Source: Acanthochlamys bracteata
Lineage: Eukaryota; Streptophyta; Magnoliopsida; Pandanales; Velloziaceae
Assembly (NCBI GenBank): GCA_019914995.1
Contig: CM034128.1
Span: forward strand, 7,814,501-7,878,500
Reading direction: 5' to 3'
DNA length: 64,000 bases
This document shows, in pieces, positions 12,662 through 23,728 of the stretch. Made by a program: the position numbers and the translations under genes. The notes beneath the pieces are model-generated. The model saw only the letters and a list, made by a program, of their open reading frames with translations. It was not told the origin of the DNA and did not search any database. Each line of letters opens with the position of its first letter. The first letter of the stretch is position 1.

Positions 12662-13072
12662 GGATATAGACACATACCATCTTAAAGATACATGTGTACA
12701 CATGCCGGCCAAAATTGACCGGCGAGCTCTCCAAATTCAATCTCCACTGTTGGATAAGAAGAATCATGAGTTGAGAACATGTTGATAAAATTTCAGCTCA
12801 ATCGGAATACGAATCTACCTCTATCGAAACTCTTGATTAAAATAACATAATAAGTTAAATTTGATAAAAGATATATATTTTCTTTTTGTGTCACTTTGAT
12901 CAAGAGTTCTGATGGAGGTCAATTTGTATTCCGATTGATCTGAAATTTTATCAACATATTCTCAACTCATGATTTTTCATATCCAACGGTAGAAATTGAA
13001 TTTAGAAAGCTCGCTGACCACTTTTAACCAACATGTGTACACATGTATCTTTAAAATAACATATAATTATAT

Positions 13073-13075
<3 letters not shown>
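12661..13075. repeat. Foldback element 2, flanked by AT microsatellites
   Basis: This 415-bp imperfect palindrome starts AGGATATA and ends TATATCCT. Both arms carry AAAGATACATGTGTACACATG, then a GCGAGCT-type box, CCRYTGTTGGATA-like, AATCATGAGTTGAGAA, GTTGATAAAATTTCAG and AATCGGAATAC, read in the same sense. It sits exactly between (AT)n at about 12633-12660 and (AT)n at about 13076-13110, so the duplicated target was probably TA-rich. It has no coding capacity and looks like a MITE-like foldback transposon. The ends are clear but the superfamily is unknown. Confidence 0.78.
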
Positions 13076-13110
<35 letters not shown>

Positions 13111-13111
<1 letters not shown>

Positions 13112-13594
13112 ATATTTTAAATGAATCAACTTTGAATAAATTCGAAGCTGAATCAAATTCATTTAACTTATCGAATCAATTCTATATTAACACGAAATTG
13201 ATCCAACCCATACGAAGTCAAATTCAAATACAATTTAAATGATCAATTTTGAATTAAATTCGCATGTCTGGCACAACTAAATCTATGTGCTCGCTTCTCA
13301 CATACAAGACTATGAATCTTGTATGTGCAGATCAAAGAAATGTTAGGTGGATGTCTATAAGGTAAAATACTAATGATGCGAACATTTATGCTTATAACTT
13401 CTAGCTAAAATTACATGTTGCTTGCTTGCACAATTATGTTACAGCACCTTTCCTAGCCGAGAAGTAACATTTGACGCGCCCTCTTTCAGCAATGGATATT
13501 TCACCACCAATTATACCAAGTATATTTAGAGTCTGGGAATAATTAGTGTAATTATTGATGAGACTGAAGACCTCCTGTTACACCATGATTGTTG
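13111..13594. other. Intergenic stretch downstream of RRP36
   Basis: No gene was seen. The 13440-13594 portion is probably the 3' untranslated region of RRP36. Confidence 0.4.
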
Positions 13595-16500
13595 TTACAC
13601 ATCTTCTATTGATCGACGGTATGGCATATAACGGTGATCCTTTGATGCATTGTGCTTCCTCTTTTTTTCCATAAATGACTCAAGCTTGCCCGCCGCCTGT
13701 TGATTGAATGGTTGAAGAATCTGAGTAAGAAATGGTGAAACCATAACAAGAAAGACAAAAAACAACACTAAGATTGACCAGCTTTTTCACACCTTCAGAT
13801 CATTGTACTTTGTTATTAGTTCCTTTTCACGAATCTCCGCTGCATGACAAACATATTGGTACAATACGCATGAACAGGGATGTAAATATTAAGCCTCTTA
13901 GAACAAAATAGAAGGTTAACATAAGGAGGGAAAGAGAATTAGGGCCACAGAGTCGTACACTTTTTAAGGTAGTAAGGTCGCTTTCCATGTTTTACTGCTT
14001 CCCTTTCCTTCTTTTTATGCTCAGCTAGAATCTCAGATCGAGTACTCTTCTTAGAATTTGACTTTAACTGCTTATCCTGAAAGTTGACAACAAAAAACAC
14101 CAACATGAGATCAATTTACAGAAAAAGAGTGGTGATTGGCCATATGAATCAGACTAAATACTAACAGTGCAAAGCCAATTATAAATAATAACACTATTAT
14201 ATTACCTAAATATCTAAAGCAACAAACATTGGGATCTAATCTAAAACCAAAAGATAAAAGTCAATCCATTGTATTAATATCATTAAGATTTCAAACTTTG
14301 TTGAGGCTAGTATTCATTAAACCTGAACTCACCGTTGAACTGCTTCCATGTCATTTATTCTTATATGTCTCCTACTTATTAGAGAATAAGGTTTTGGAAT
14401 GCTGAATGAGATCACTTGCACTAGATCTCATCAATTAATGTATTATACTTCAGGTATCTTGCCACTTTAATGGTGTATCCTTATTAAGTCTCTAGCATAT
14501 CATAAGCTTTCTATCTACTTAACATAAAATGCTAACAAAAACTCCCACATAGTATTGGCCAGGCTGTCCAGGATAAAATTTGCCAAACATTCTCATACAG
14601 CTTAAAATGGAACATCTTTCCAAAGATATGAAGCTTTCATATGACTTCCTCATTAAACTATCCTCTTATAACCTTAAATTATGGTAGTAATGCTAAAACT
14701 CTCTTAGTATAAATTGGAGGTCAACTACAATATTGTAGATGAAAAGAATCTCCTATTTACAGTTTCATAAGCCAAGAAACGAATAAGCTATCAAAACTAA
14801 GTAGACGTACTTACTAGACAACAACAAACTCAAGAAAAAACAGCTACATTATAAGGCTGGAGTTACTTACAATCCATGAAATGTGTTCCTTCAGTTCCTT
14901 GGCAACATTTGGATCTTTTGACTTCTTAGCCAACTTTTGAAGTTTCTTATTGTCCAAAATTTAGATGGTCCATATAACCAAAATTTACATGTCAGCAAAA
15001 TCACATAACAAAATCTACAAGGTCAAACTAGATTGAGTACCTCTTTTTCTTTAGGAAGTTCAACTTCATACAAGAAATTGTATCTCTTCTTGAACCTGCA
15101 AACGTTTCAAAGAGAACCTTACTAAATTACAGGTCCCTGTAATGACAAACTTAGCCATGACAAACTTCTGTCTCAGCATCCCTAGAGACTTATCAAGCCA
15201 TTCTTTCACAAACAGCCAACCCATATTATACCCCAACACCCCCAACTAAATTATAAATTCAGTAACACCTTAACAGAACCATCCAGGATAGCTATAGTTG
15301 CTTTGGACAACTATATGTGAAGGACAACCTAATGTCAGAGTATGTCTACAGTAACTACTTTGCATTGCACAGCAAACTGTCCTTGCCAACTCAGTTTAAA
15401 TTTCAAAGTACATGAACTTCTGGGTTTTGAAGGGGGCGGATGTGTGGAGGTGAGGGGACAAACTTTAGGTTCAATAAAACACTGTACAGTCAGTCCTAAA
15501 CTTAACAGCAGATTTCAAAATATGTGTCAAAAATCACCTTACTGTATTTTAAAGATCAAAAGAACAAATTGCCATAAGGATTGACTAGAAACATAATAAT
15601 GCAGTTTGTAACTAGTACCTAATAGCTTGGTAGGTGTCACTTTAAGAACATTCCAGCCTACTCAGCGACTAACGCATTTCAAGTTCGAATCTATGGAAGT
15701 CTTCATCAAGAAGTTTTAATAAGAGAGAAGAAAATTATTAAAATACAACTAAGTATCTCATATACAAGCAATGTCTCATACTTGGTGAATAAACCTAGCT
15801 AAAGTACATAAGATCCTCTAGAGTATTAACACAATACTCTGCATAGTAGAGTAGGAATATTTCATGAATATTGGCATAAATAAAAGTGAAGAGGATAAAG
15901 GCTACAAAAAAACATTCAGCCTCTTGCAATTGTTTTAATATACCTAGATCAAATATACAATACAAAATTTCTCAGCAACAGGCAAGAACCACTAAATAAG
16001 CAACTAAATTAACCAAATTACGTAACATGTTGTAAACTCGAATTTCATTTAAAACAAAAAGGTGCAACTCAAATTAAGTGAGTGAAGTAACCACCACAGA
16101 TCATACCCTTCTTTAGAAAAATCTCCACATAAAGATTCGAATCTTGGATCTCGTACAACCTGAAAGGCAGAAATGTTAGAACTTCCAATAAACTAAACTC
16201 CAAAGCTAACAAGACTTGTGATCATGTTCTTGACTACAGGAAATTTCCAACTTAAATAAAAGACATTTTACCTCGCAGTAGTAAATAAAAGGCTCTAGAA
16301 AAGTTACTTCGCACTAGACCATACAGTTTCACCAAAACAGATAATTTTGCTGACCTCAGTGGCCAAATCATCTAAGACCAACAAGGAGCTTTGTAAAGTT
16401 TAAGAATGAAGAGCTCCAAATTTTTTATTAGCACGGATTTATACATTAAATCTATACTAAATTATGCATTAATATGATTGCTAAAACTGGAAAAAAAGGC

Positions 16501-17661
16501 CATGAACAGGCACCATGCAATCTTAAAGAGTAAAGGTAAAGGTATTTTAAAATTTATTATTTATATGAATATTATATAATGGATGTGGCTGGCTTAAAAG
16601 TCAAGATAACAATAGTAGGGCCATGAACCCATGATGGTAGCAAAGATTTCATCAGGCTTTGTTTTGACGCGTGATGATAGCTGGCTTGATGTTCTTACAT
16701 ATTGCAACACTTTCTTTTGCCACAGAGATAGGTCATAGCTACACAAGTAGATTTATAGCAATTAACCATCTTCACTGAGTTATGCTTAACCTGTGAGATA
16801 CTAGAAAGCACAAAATACTGTGGCATTGCCACAGAGCTAAAAGGATAGTCAGGATAGTCAGCATGACGCTTTGCAGATAAATGTTGAAAAGCATTTATTG
16901 CTTAGGTCTTTCAAATTTTTCTACAGTTTAATCTAAGATGCAAAAAATTGTCTTTAGGTCAACTATGGGATTGCTTATATTAAGATTTCTTCCATTCAGG
17001 CAAACTACTAATTCTAAATACTTGTTCATATAACTCACATGCAAGGAAATGCAAAAAAGAAGTTGAATTGAAAGACACACCTTTTTTGGCGCTTGGATGA
17101 CTTCCCGGAATCGACCAACACGCATCTTACTACTTATCTCCATCGGCCTATCACCAAAAAGACACAAAAAAAGAAAAGGGAAAAAGAAGAAGAATCAACA
17201 ACCAGCACTTACAAAAAAAAATAATAAGTTATCAAGCAATAATCATTCAAATCACCTAAATACTCAGTAAACTGTAATAAAATTTCATTCATTCTCAAAC
17301 AATAATTACCAAAATCAACTAAAAATTACAAAAGGAAAAAAGAAAGAAAGACATGTTCTTGTTGGCTCTGCCGCGATGCTTGTTCTTCTTCCCATCAGGC
17401 AGCAAGCGGAGTTCGTGAGACCCATCAGCTCGAGCTCTCTGCAGCTCCTCGATGGGGATGTCAGCCAGCTGCCGCTCTATCTCTTTCTCCTACCAATTCG
17501 AAAACACATGACCAAAGTCACGAATTTCACTCAGTCAAAAAATTCAAAACCTAGCAGATGGTTTGACAAGCTATTACCTCTTCTGAATAGTTCTCGATTT
17601 CTTCTTCGTCTTCTTCGACAGAATCAAAGTGTCTGCAAGACTTAAATGGAAGTTGTTCCAT
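13595..17661 (-). CDS. RRP36: Ribosomal RNA processing protein 36 (RRP36), complete
   Basis: Nine exons: 17661-17578, 17489-17353, 17147-17081, 16159-16107, 15095-15041, 14945-14871, 14076-13959, 13839-13793 and 13696-13595. The joined frame is 738 bases, 245 residues plus stop, which fits the family. Motifs in order: an acidic N-terminus (SVEEDEEEIENYSEE), ADIPIEELQRARADGSHE, PMEISSKMRVGRFREVIQ, PKKVVRDPRFESLCG, FKKRYNFLYE, KSKDPNVAKELKEHISWI, EILAEHKKKEREAVKHGKR, YYLKKSEIREKELITKYNDL, and the family signature SKDHRYMPYRR near the C-terminus. Family members are nucleolar proteins needed for early cleavages of pre-rRNA in making the small ribosomal subunit. The intron 2 donor (AT|GTCTTT) is weak. 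An upstream in-frame ATG at 17778 would add a Ser/Leu-rich extension that looks like leader sequence, so I chose 17661. Part of exons 2-3 is duplicated at 55378-55842. Confidence 0.94.
15615..15745 (+). repeat. Candidate SINE in RRP36 intron 4
   Basis: An A-box match TAGCTTGGTAGG (15623-15634) and a B-box match GTTCGAATC (15683-15691) lie about 50 bases apart, followed by a purine-rich A-containing tail. It lies between the exons at 16107 and 15095, on the strand opposite the gene. No tRNA cloverleaf is apparent, so a tRNA-derived SINE is the likely reading. The ends are approximate. Confidence 0.5.
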
Positions 17662-18930
17662 AACAAATTGCCGGAGAATAATCGGCGGTAAAAACGGCGG
17701 CGAGGGAGATTGATGAGAGAGAGAGAGAAGAAAACGAAGCAGAAGGTTCTGAAGATGTGAAGAACACCGCCAACGCACTCAGATAGAGCTCGCACTCGAG
17801 CCCTGGCCCCTGATTTTATTCTTTTTTGTGGTTTTCTAATAGTAAGAGCGGGTTAAATTCGTTGAATGGGTTAGCAGGTCTTTTATAAATAAATTTTTTG
17901 ATTAAGTAGGCCATATCTAGCTCTATTTTATTTTTCTAATCTAGTTTTTTTCAAATATACTTTTCTAGAAATTTTTTGTAATAAAAGACCAAATACTCTC
18001 ACTTTGTAAGTTTTTCGACGGCTTTCGAACCAACATTAATAATGCCTTCACAAAGTAGATTGGTATATCTTAATATTTTTATTTGTGTTCATGCCATAAT
18101 TTTTGTTTATAACTCCTCATGAAATATTTGTAGGCTAGCGAGTAAGACAATATACAATGAAAATTTGTTTGAGATAGAGAGAAAAAAAACACAATTCGTA
18201 AGTTATTTGACACATAAAAAAAAAAAATAATGACCGTATAGTAAAGTCACATACAGTATCTCATATGTCGTACACTATATTCCAACAATCCTACACAATC
18301 AATACATCCTATTGCATTGAATAGTCAAACACATCAACTTATTCGATATTATTATGGATTGTTTAATATTTATACGATAGTAGTGTTAACAGTTGAGTTA
18401 GTAAGTATGATATTCATATATATTTGATATTTGAAAGTTAAATTTTAAAATTTGTATTAATAGGTGTGTGCATTATAAAATATTTTTTTCTCCTAAAGAT
18501 CTCCTACATACATGTGTTGCATTCTTTTGTTTTCAATTTAGGTTTCGTGATAGGTGATATACGAAAACACAAATAGCTACCCAAGGAAATAATATTGAAT
18601 ATGAACTGCCAATGGTGGAAGATACTTTTTCATTTGGCCAAACAATAAGTTACAATGATCGAAAGTCATTACAATATTTATCTTTACTGCCCATTATTGA
18701 GTATAGTTGATTAAGTGTCGGAATGTGTATTGTCTTGCATATCTTATTAAGAGTTTCCTCAAATTGAAGATTCTTCTTTACTACTCATCTTTTATGCTTC
18801 TTTACTACTCATCTTTTATTACATCTCCCACACAGCATAGGTGACACTAGCATAAGATACTTTACTATCATATCCTTTATTATATCCCACGGCATATGTC
18901 ACCCTAATAGAAGATGCTTTCTCATCTAAC
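17662..18930. other. RRP36 leader and upstream AT-rich sequence
   Basis: The part to about 17820 is probably the RRP36 5' leader and core promoter. Beyond that no gene was seen. A short tandem duplication of TTCTTTACTACTCATCTTTT lies at about 18773-18818. Confidence 0.4.
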
Positions 18931-18940
18931 TAGATACAAG

Positions 18941-19804
18941 TAGGAATGGCAATATATGACCCGATCCGAAAATGCGATTCGAAACTAACCCACTTAATCA
19001 GGATTAGGGTTAAAAATTTTGACCTTTATAAATATATAGATTGGGTTAATGTTGAACAAATTGGACCCGGTTATTAAATGGGTCGACTCGGGTTAATCCG
19101 AAATTGACCTATTAATCCGAATTATCATATCTTGAAGGAATAATATTTGAATTTTTTCTTTTCGTATATTAGAATATTGACAATAAAAAAGAATCGATAA
19201 TAGTAATTTATAAATTATTAAATTATATAGTATTTATAATTAATTATTATTTTTATATTTTAGTAAATATTGTAAGATGAGAATTATAATATTATCGAAA
19301 GTATTATTATGTAGGTATTTCTGTAATGACAATTTGAATTTCGTATAAAAGTTTTTAACAAAATTTTGTTAGATAGCTATGTTTATCAAAATTTTTATCA
19401 AAATTATTAGTATATATTTATAATCATAAAAGTTTAGCAGTCAATACATATTTTTAAAAAATAAAAATAAAAATAAATTTTTTGAATATTTTAAGGACGG
19501 ATAAAAATACTAAAATACACATTTTGACGGACATTCACTATATCTCGTCATTAAAAACATCGTGCACTTCTATTAGAATTGATCGTATAATTTCGCTAAA
19601 TTTTAAAAATATATAATTAATAATTAATAATTTTAATTATTAAATGAGTCAATCCGAATTTAACCTGATTATTAATAGGTTGGATTAGGATTAGACAATT
19701 TTGACCTGTATAAATTTATAGGTTGATTAAAGTTAAACAAATTTGACCCGGTTATTAAATGAGTCGACCCGAAATTGATCCATGAATTCAAATTGCCACC
19801 CCTA
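18941..19804. mobile_element. Non-autonomous hAT element (MITE) with 8-bp target duplication
   Basis: It starts TAGGAATGGCAAT and ends ATTGCCACCCCTA, giving 13-base inverted ends with two mismatches. Flanks are GATACAAG (18933-18940) and GATGCAAG (19805-19812), an 8-bp duplication with one change, as expected for hAT elements. It is 864 bp with no coding capacity. Both ends carry a subterminal block in the same orientation containing GACCCGGTTATTAAATG and GTCGACYCG, at about 19056-19100 and 19744-19785, so the element has direct subterminal repeats inside its inverted ends. Confidence 0.88.
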
Positions 19805-19812
19805 GATGCAAG

Positions 19813-21584
19813 TAAATGATGTTGAGTATGACTGCACGAATCCACTACAACATATCAAATGTTTCTTCATCGGATCAACAGAGTCAAACTCACTAGACAA
19901 GCACATGAACACAAAATATTTTGCAATTTATATTTTGATTTATAAATTTTATTAATTTCGTTATTTTTTAATATTTTTAAATTTGTAAATGTATTTTACT
20001 TTTGCTTGTACGGGATATAGCGCCCAAGCATTTGCGCCTAGTGCTAAGAAGGCTAGGAAAACTACTGCTGCTAATTAATTCTATTATTGCTCCTAATTCT
20101 AGTTAAAGAGTTTGACATAGTTTTTTCTTTAGGTTTGTGGTTTGTTATGTAAAATCTTGGGTGTGCTTATATCCACATTGGTCACTTCTTGAGGCCCTTG
20201 TCTTATGGGGGTTATATATGTTAACATACACAATAGATGGTTGAAGTCGTGACCCTATCGCTTTTCTTACCTCGCTTGATTATTTGACCTTGCTTCCATG
20301 GTCAATATAGAATCGCACGTGGTCATATAGTTGCACGAATATCAAATCATGAGAATAATTACTTGTAATCAACAATTAATTACTTGATACATTTAACGCG
20401 CTAGATATATTAACAACTACCATTTCAAAATCAAAATTTACGACATACATAAAATTGTCGCATTTGTAAATTATGATCGCAACAGTCATATGGTAAGAAA
20501 ATGTATCTGATTCACTCATTTAAATAGATCAGACATCATTAGAAGATGGTTTAGTCTTCTAAAAGTTACAACAATTTCTGAAATTCTTTAATATCTCTTT
20601 TAGGTGTGGCACCAATTACCAACTGAGAATGTTAAAATCATTGGTGATGATTGAATCATTTAGATACTATTCAAATGCTATAGTGATCGCATGTTGAACA
20701 ATATTTATATGCTTTTAATCATCAGCACTGGTCTGAATAGAGCTTTTTCAATTGGCAACAGTCTTAAAAGTACACCAGCATTGATAATCGCCAAAATGAA
20801 GAAGAAAGAAATACAAACACATTTTGTATTAGAGATTGATGTGGGTCAAAACAAAATTTGTAATGCCACTTACTAATATAAAATATTTACTTCTCATAAT
20901 TACGCACGCCCATATATCAAATACAATAATTCTAAGATCAAATACAATCAATAAGCAATCAATTGATTTTACTTCATTTGTGTTGAATTAAAATACAATC
21001 AGAGTCTCTTAAATTGGTAAATATAATACATAAATATCATTCGTGGTTTTATAAATACAAGTCTAAAAGTATTTCAAGCTTTCTGAAGAATCTAAAATTC
21101 AAGTTAAGCATCACTGTGAACCAGAAACTTTTTAAGACAAAATTTGCTAGTCATTTTCAATATTACTTCCTTTAGCTATCCTTTTCTTCCGACCTTTCTT
21201 ATGAACTTTTTCAGCAACAAAACTGTTAGTTTAGCTAAATCAGTTTTGAGAATTTTCATAATATCTTTGCGATGCTTACTCTTAAGTGTTATATTTTTTA
21301 CTTCTTCTTCTATCTTTAATCACAGAGAAGTCTCTTTAGTTTCAATTTCTGTTCCCGAATTTAGTTTGCATTAAACTTAAATAAGGTCAAATTGAGAACA
21401 AAAGAATACAAACCAATCAGTATGAAATAGATTTGATAGTAAAAATACTTTACCTTTATAATCTTACGACCCATTAATTTACTTCTTAATTTTCAAATAA
21501 TAACTTTTATATCACACTTACTTATCTAATTTACTCTAACTAGTACCTCTTTAATATAAATATATATAAAAATAAATGTCAAAT
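19813..21584. other. AT-rich intergenic stretch
   Basis: No gene was recognised. Open frames at 20691-20876 and 21144-21374 have no motif I can name. Confidence 0.4.
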
Positions 21585-21589
21585 AACTT

Positions 21590-21960
21590 TAGATGTATGC
21601 AACTCAATGTAACAACTTGTGCGACTATTGTATGTGATGCTTTTTGTATGACTTATGCAACCACGTGTGTGAGACACTAATTATGCAATGTAAAGGACAC
21701 GGTGAATTAAACAATAACACGATGAATAGAGAAGAATAGTATTACAGTCATCTCAAACATCCTCGTGATGTTATTACTATTTTGTTCAAAACGAGAGACG
21801 ATAAAGATAGATTTCGTTTAAGAGTTGACTCAATTGAGACCTAGGGAATAACTTTTTAGACAAGATCGATGATTTCACTGGCACGGATGAATTCATTAAA
21901 AGAATTAGGAGAGTTTTACAGATATGATACAAGATTACAATGGAGGAAGATCGAACGAGA
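21590..21960 (+). repeat. Unnamed dispersed repeat, copy A
   Basis: A segment with several TGTGCGAC/GTGTGTGAGAC-type motifs (about 21600-21690) is followed by a coding-like segment. From 21740 it reads YYSHLKHPRDVITILFKTR and then DDKDRFRLRVDSIE, followed by a stop. The same order recurs at about 22735-23100 and, reversed, at 41530-41900. No family was recognised. Confidence 0.5.
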
Positions 21961-22734
21961 GTTTGAGTTAAAAAAGAAGAGAAGAGAAAGAGTTATATAA
22001 GGAGATGTTATCAATAAAATATTGAGAATTAGTCTTGTTTGAGATTGATGATATTTTGATCTTTTAACATAAAAATGATTAAAAAAATAAATTTTAAAAA
22101 TATGACCTCATAAAACAAAGTGGGCGTGGATGATGCATACTTAATAAAAAAACCCTTTATAATCTATCTGTATCTAGTAAGTCATACTGGATTCTTCAGA
22201 TAATCATTGAAAAGCAAACTTGATTCACTTTTAATCAATGGTCGACGGGTTCCGAATCGATCGGACTTGTTCGAATCAGATCCAATAATTGTATTTATTG
22301 CTGTATCTCAATACATATCATAACTAATTATAATCATTATAGATTCTGAGCACAGTAATCTAGTTCCCAAAACAATCTCAACTTATTCGAGATATTTATA
22401 TATTGGAATCCTTGTCAGAAAGAGGATGCTTACAGCCAACCATGTTATCCATCTTATAATTGTCACATTACGTCCGTATTTACTGATAATTAACCTTCGA
22501 ACATAAATAATTTACGGACATTTTATCTTTTTCAAAATGTATTAACACATGTTTCATCTATCTTTTGTTATATAGTTGGCTTGAATCAAGAAGTCTACCT
22601 TTACACTTCTGAATATCACCTATCATAAATATAAATTGAGAACCAAAAACATACATTGTTATTAGCATATCAAACAATTATATTTGAACTTAATAAATAA
22701 TCAAACTATGGTTAAACGTAGCTGTAAATGAAGA

Positions 22735-23110
22735 GAGGAATCGCATGGTCACACATGGAGATACACTGCCTATGCGATTATTGCGACCCTTCCAGCTATG
22801 TTTTATGACCCATGTGTGCGACGTGTGGGACCATAATAGACTCTTTGTGGTATCGGCGCGATGTGTGCGATTTGTTCACTATGTGCGACCTTACTGATGT
22901 AGATGAGATAGTAAATCAAACAGCAATGCAATGAACACGTAACATAAACAAATATTACAGTCATCTAAACGAATTTAATAAATCTATTGCCATTTCTTAT
23001 GGAAAGAGAGATGACATGGATGAACTTCGATTTAAAACTGATGTGATCAAAATCAGAGAAAAATTTTTACTGACAAGATCAAAATTTCGCCAGCACGAGT
23101 AAATTTACTT
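22735..23110 (+). repeat. Unnamed dispersed repeat, copy B
   Basis: It has the same layout as copy A: a cluster of GTGTGCGAC-like motifs (about 22745-22895), then GATGTAGATGAGATAGTAAA, then a coding-like segment reading YYSHLNEFNKSIAISYGKR and DDMDELRFKTDVIKIREKF. Copies A and B lie in the same orientation 1.1 kb apart. Confidence 0.5.
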
Positions 23111-23548
23111 AAGACGTTAAGAATTGCAGTGATTTTGAGAATTTTTTCAACAAAGGAGAATGGGATGAGACTGTAAGCAGCGGGAAGACGAGGGAAAAAA
23201 GTGAGCTTGAAGAGAAAAAAGTCAAAACTTTAGAATGTTTGAGTTGAGAGTATTTCGATCTTTGGCACAAAAAAATTGTCGCATAAACTTGGCATATAAA
23301 AACATTATTGAGTTGAATGTGGCATATATAATCAAGTAACCCCAAAAAATTTTCTGAGTATCCAAACGACTACCACAGGAGCAATTTCATCATTAGATAA
23401 TTACTCCTAACAGCATGCTACAGAGAAATTTATCTCGTCGTGTGATTTACAAAGCACAATATTTTAGTCAAATTCAATACTAGTGTGTAGAGATCCTTCG
23501 AAGGATTTCAACCTAATTTCACAATGCTCGAGCTTTGCCAAAGAAGAA

Positions 23549-23601
23549 GAATTAGAAAATATTGAATTATATTATCAAGCTAAATATAAGACAATCCCAT
23601 T

Positions 23602-23642
<41 letters not shown>

Positions 23643-23716
23643 CACATGTAAACTCTATTGAACAACTATAATTCATAATATTCAATTTTATTGCTATTCA
23701 TTTCTCAATTGTTTCA
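23549..23716 (+). repeat. 5' LTR of the Copia element
   Basis: It matches the LTR at 28527-28669 through ATTGAATTATATT, AGCACATGTAAACTCTATT-like and CATAATATTCAATTT, and both end CAATTGTTTCA. It is longer than the 3' LTR because of an (AT)n expansion at about 23605-23640. The start is approximate. Confidence 0.8.
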
Positions 23717-23728
23717 TAGTATCGAACC
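23717..23728 (+). other. Primer binding site-like sequence of the Copia element
   Basis: TAGTATCGAACC directly follows the 5' LTR and matches 8 of 12 bases of the usual initiator-Met tRNA site TGGTATCAGAGC. Confidence 0.6.

Noticed and set aside
17551..17795. Upstream Met codons as the RRP36 start or as another gene
   Set aside because: The extension is Ser/Leu/Arg-rich without family resemblance; the acidic N-terminus begins naturally at 17661.
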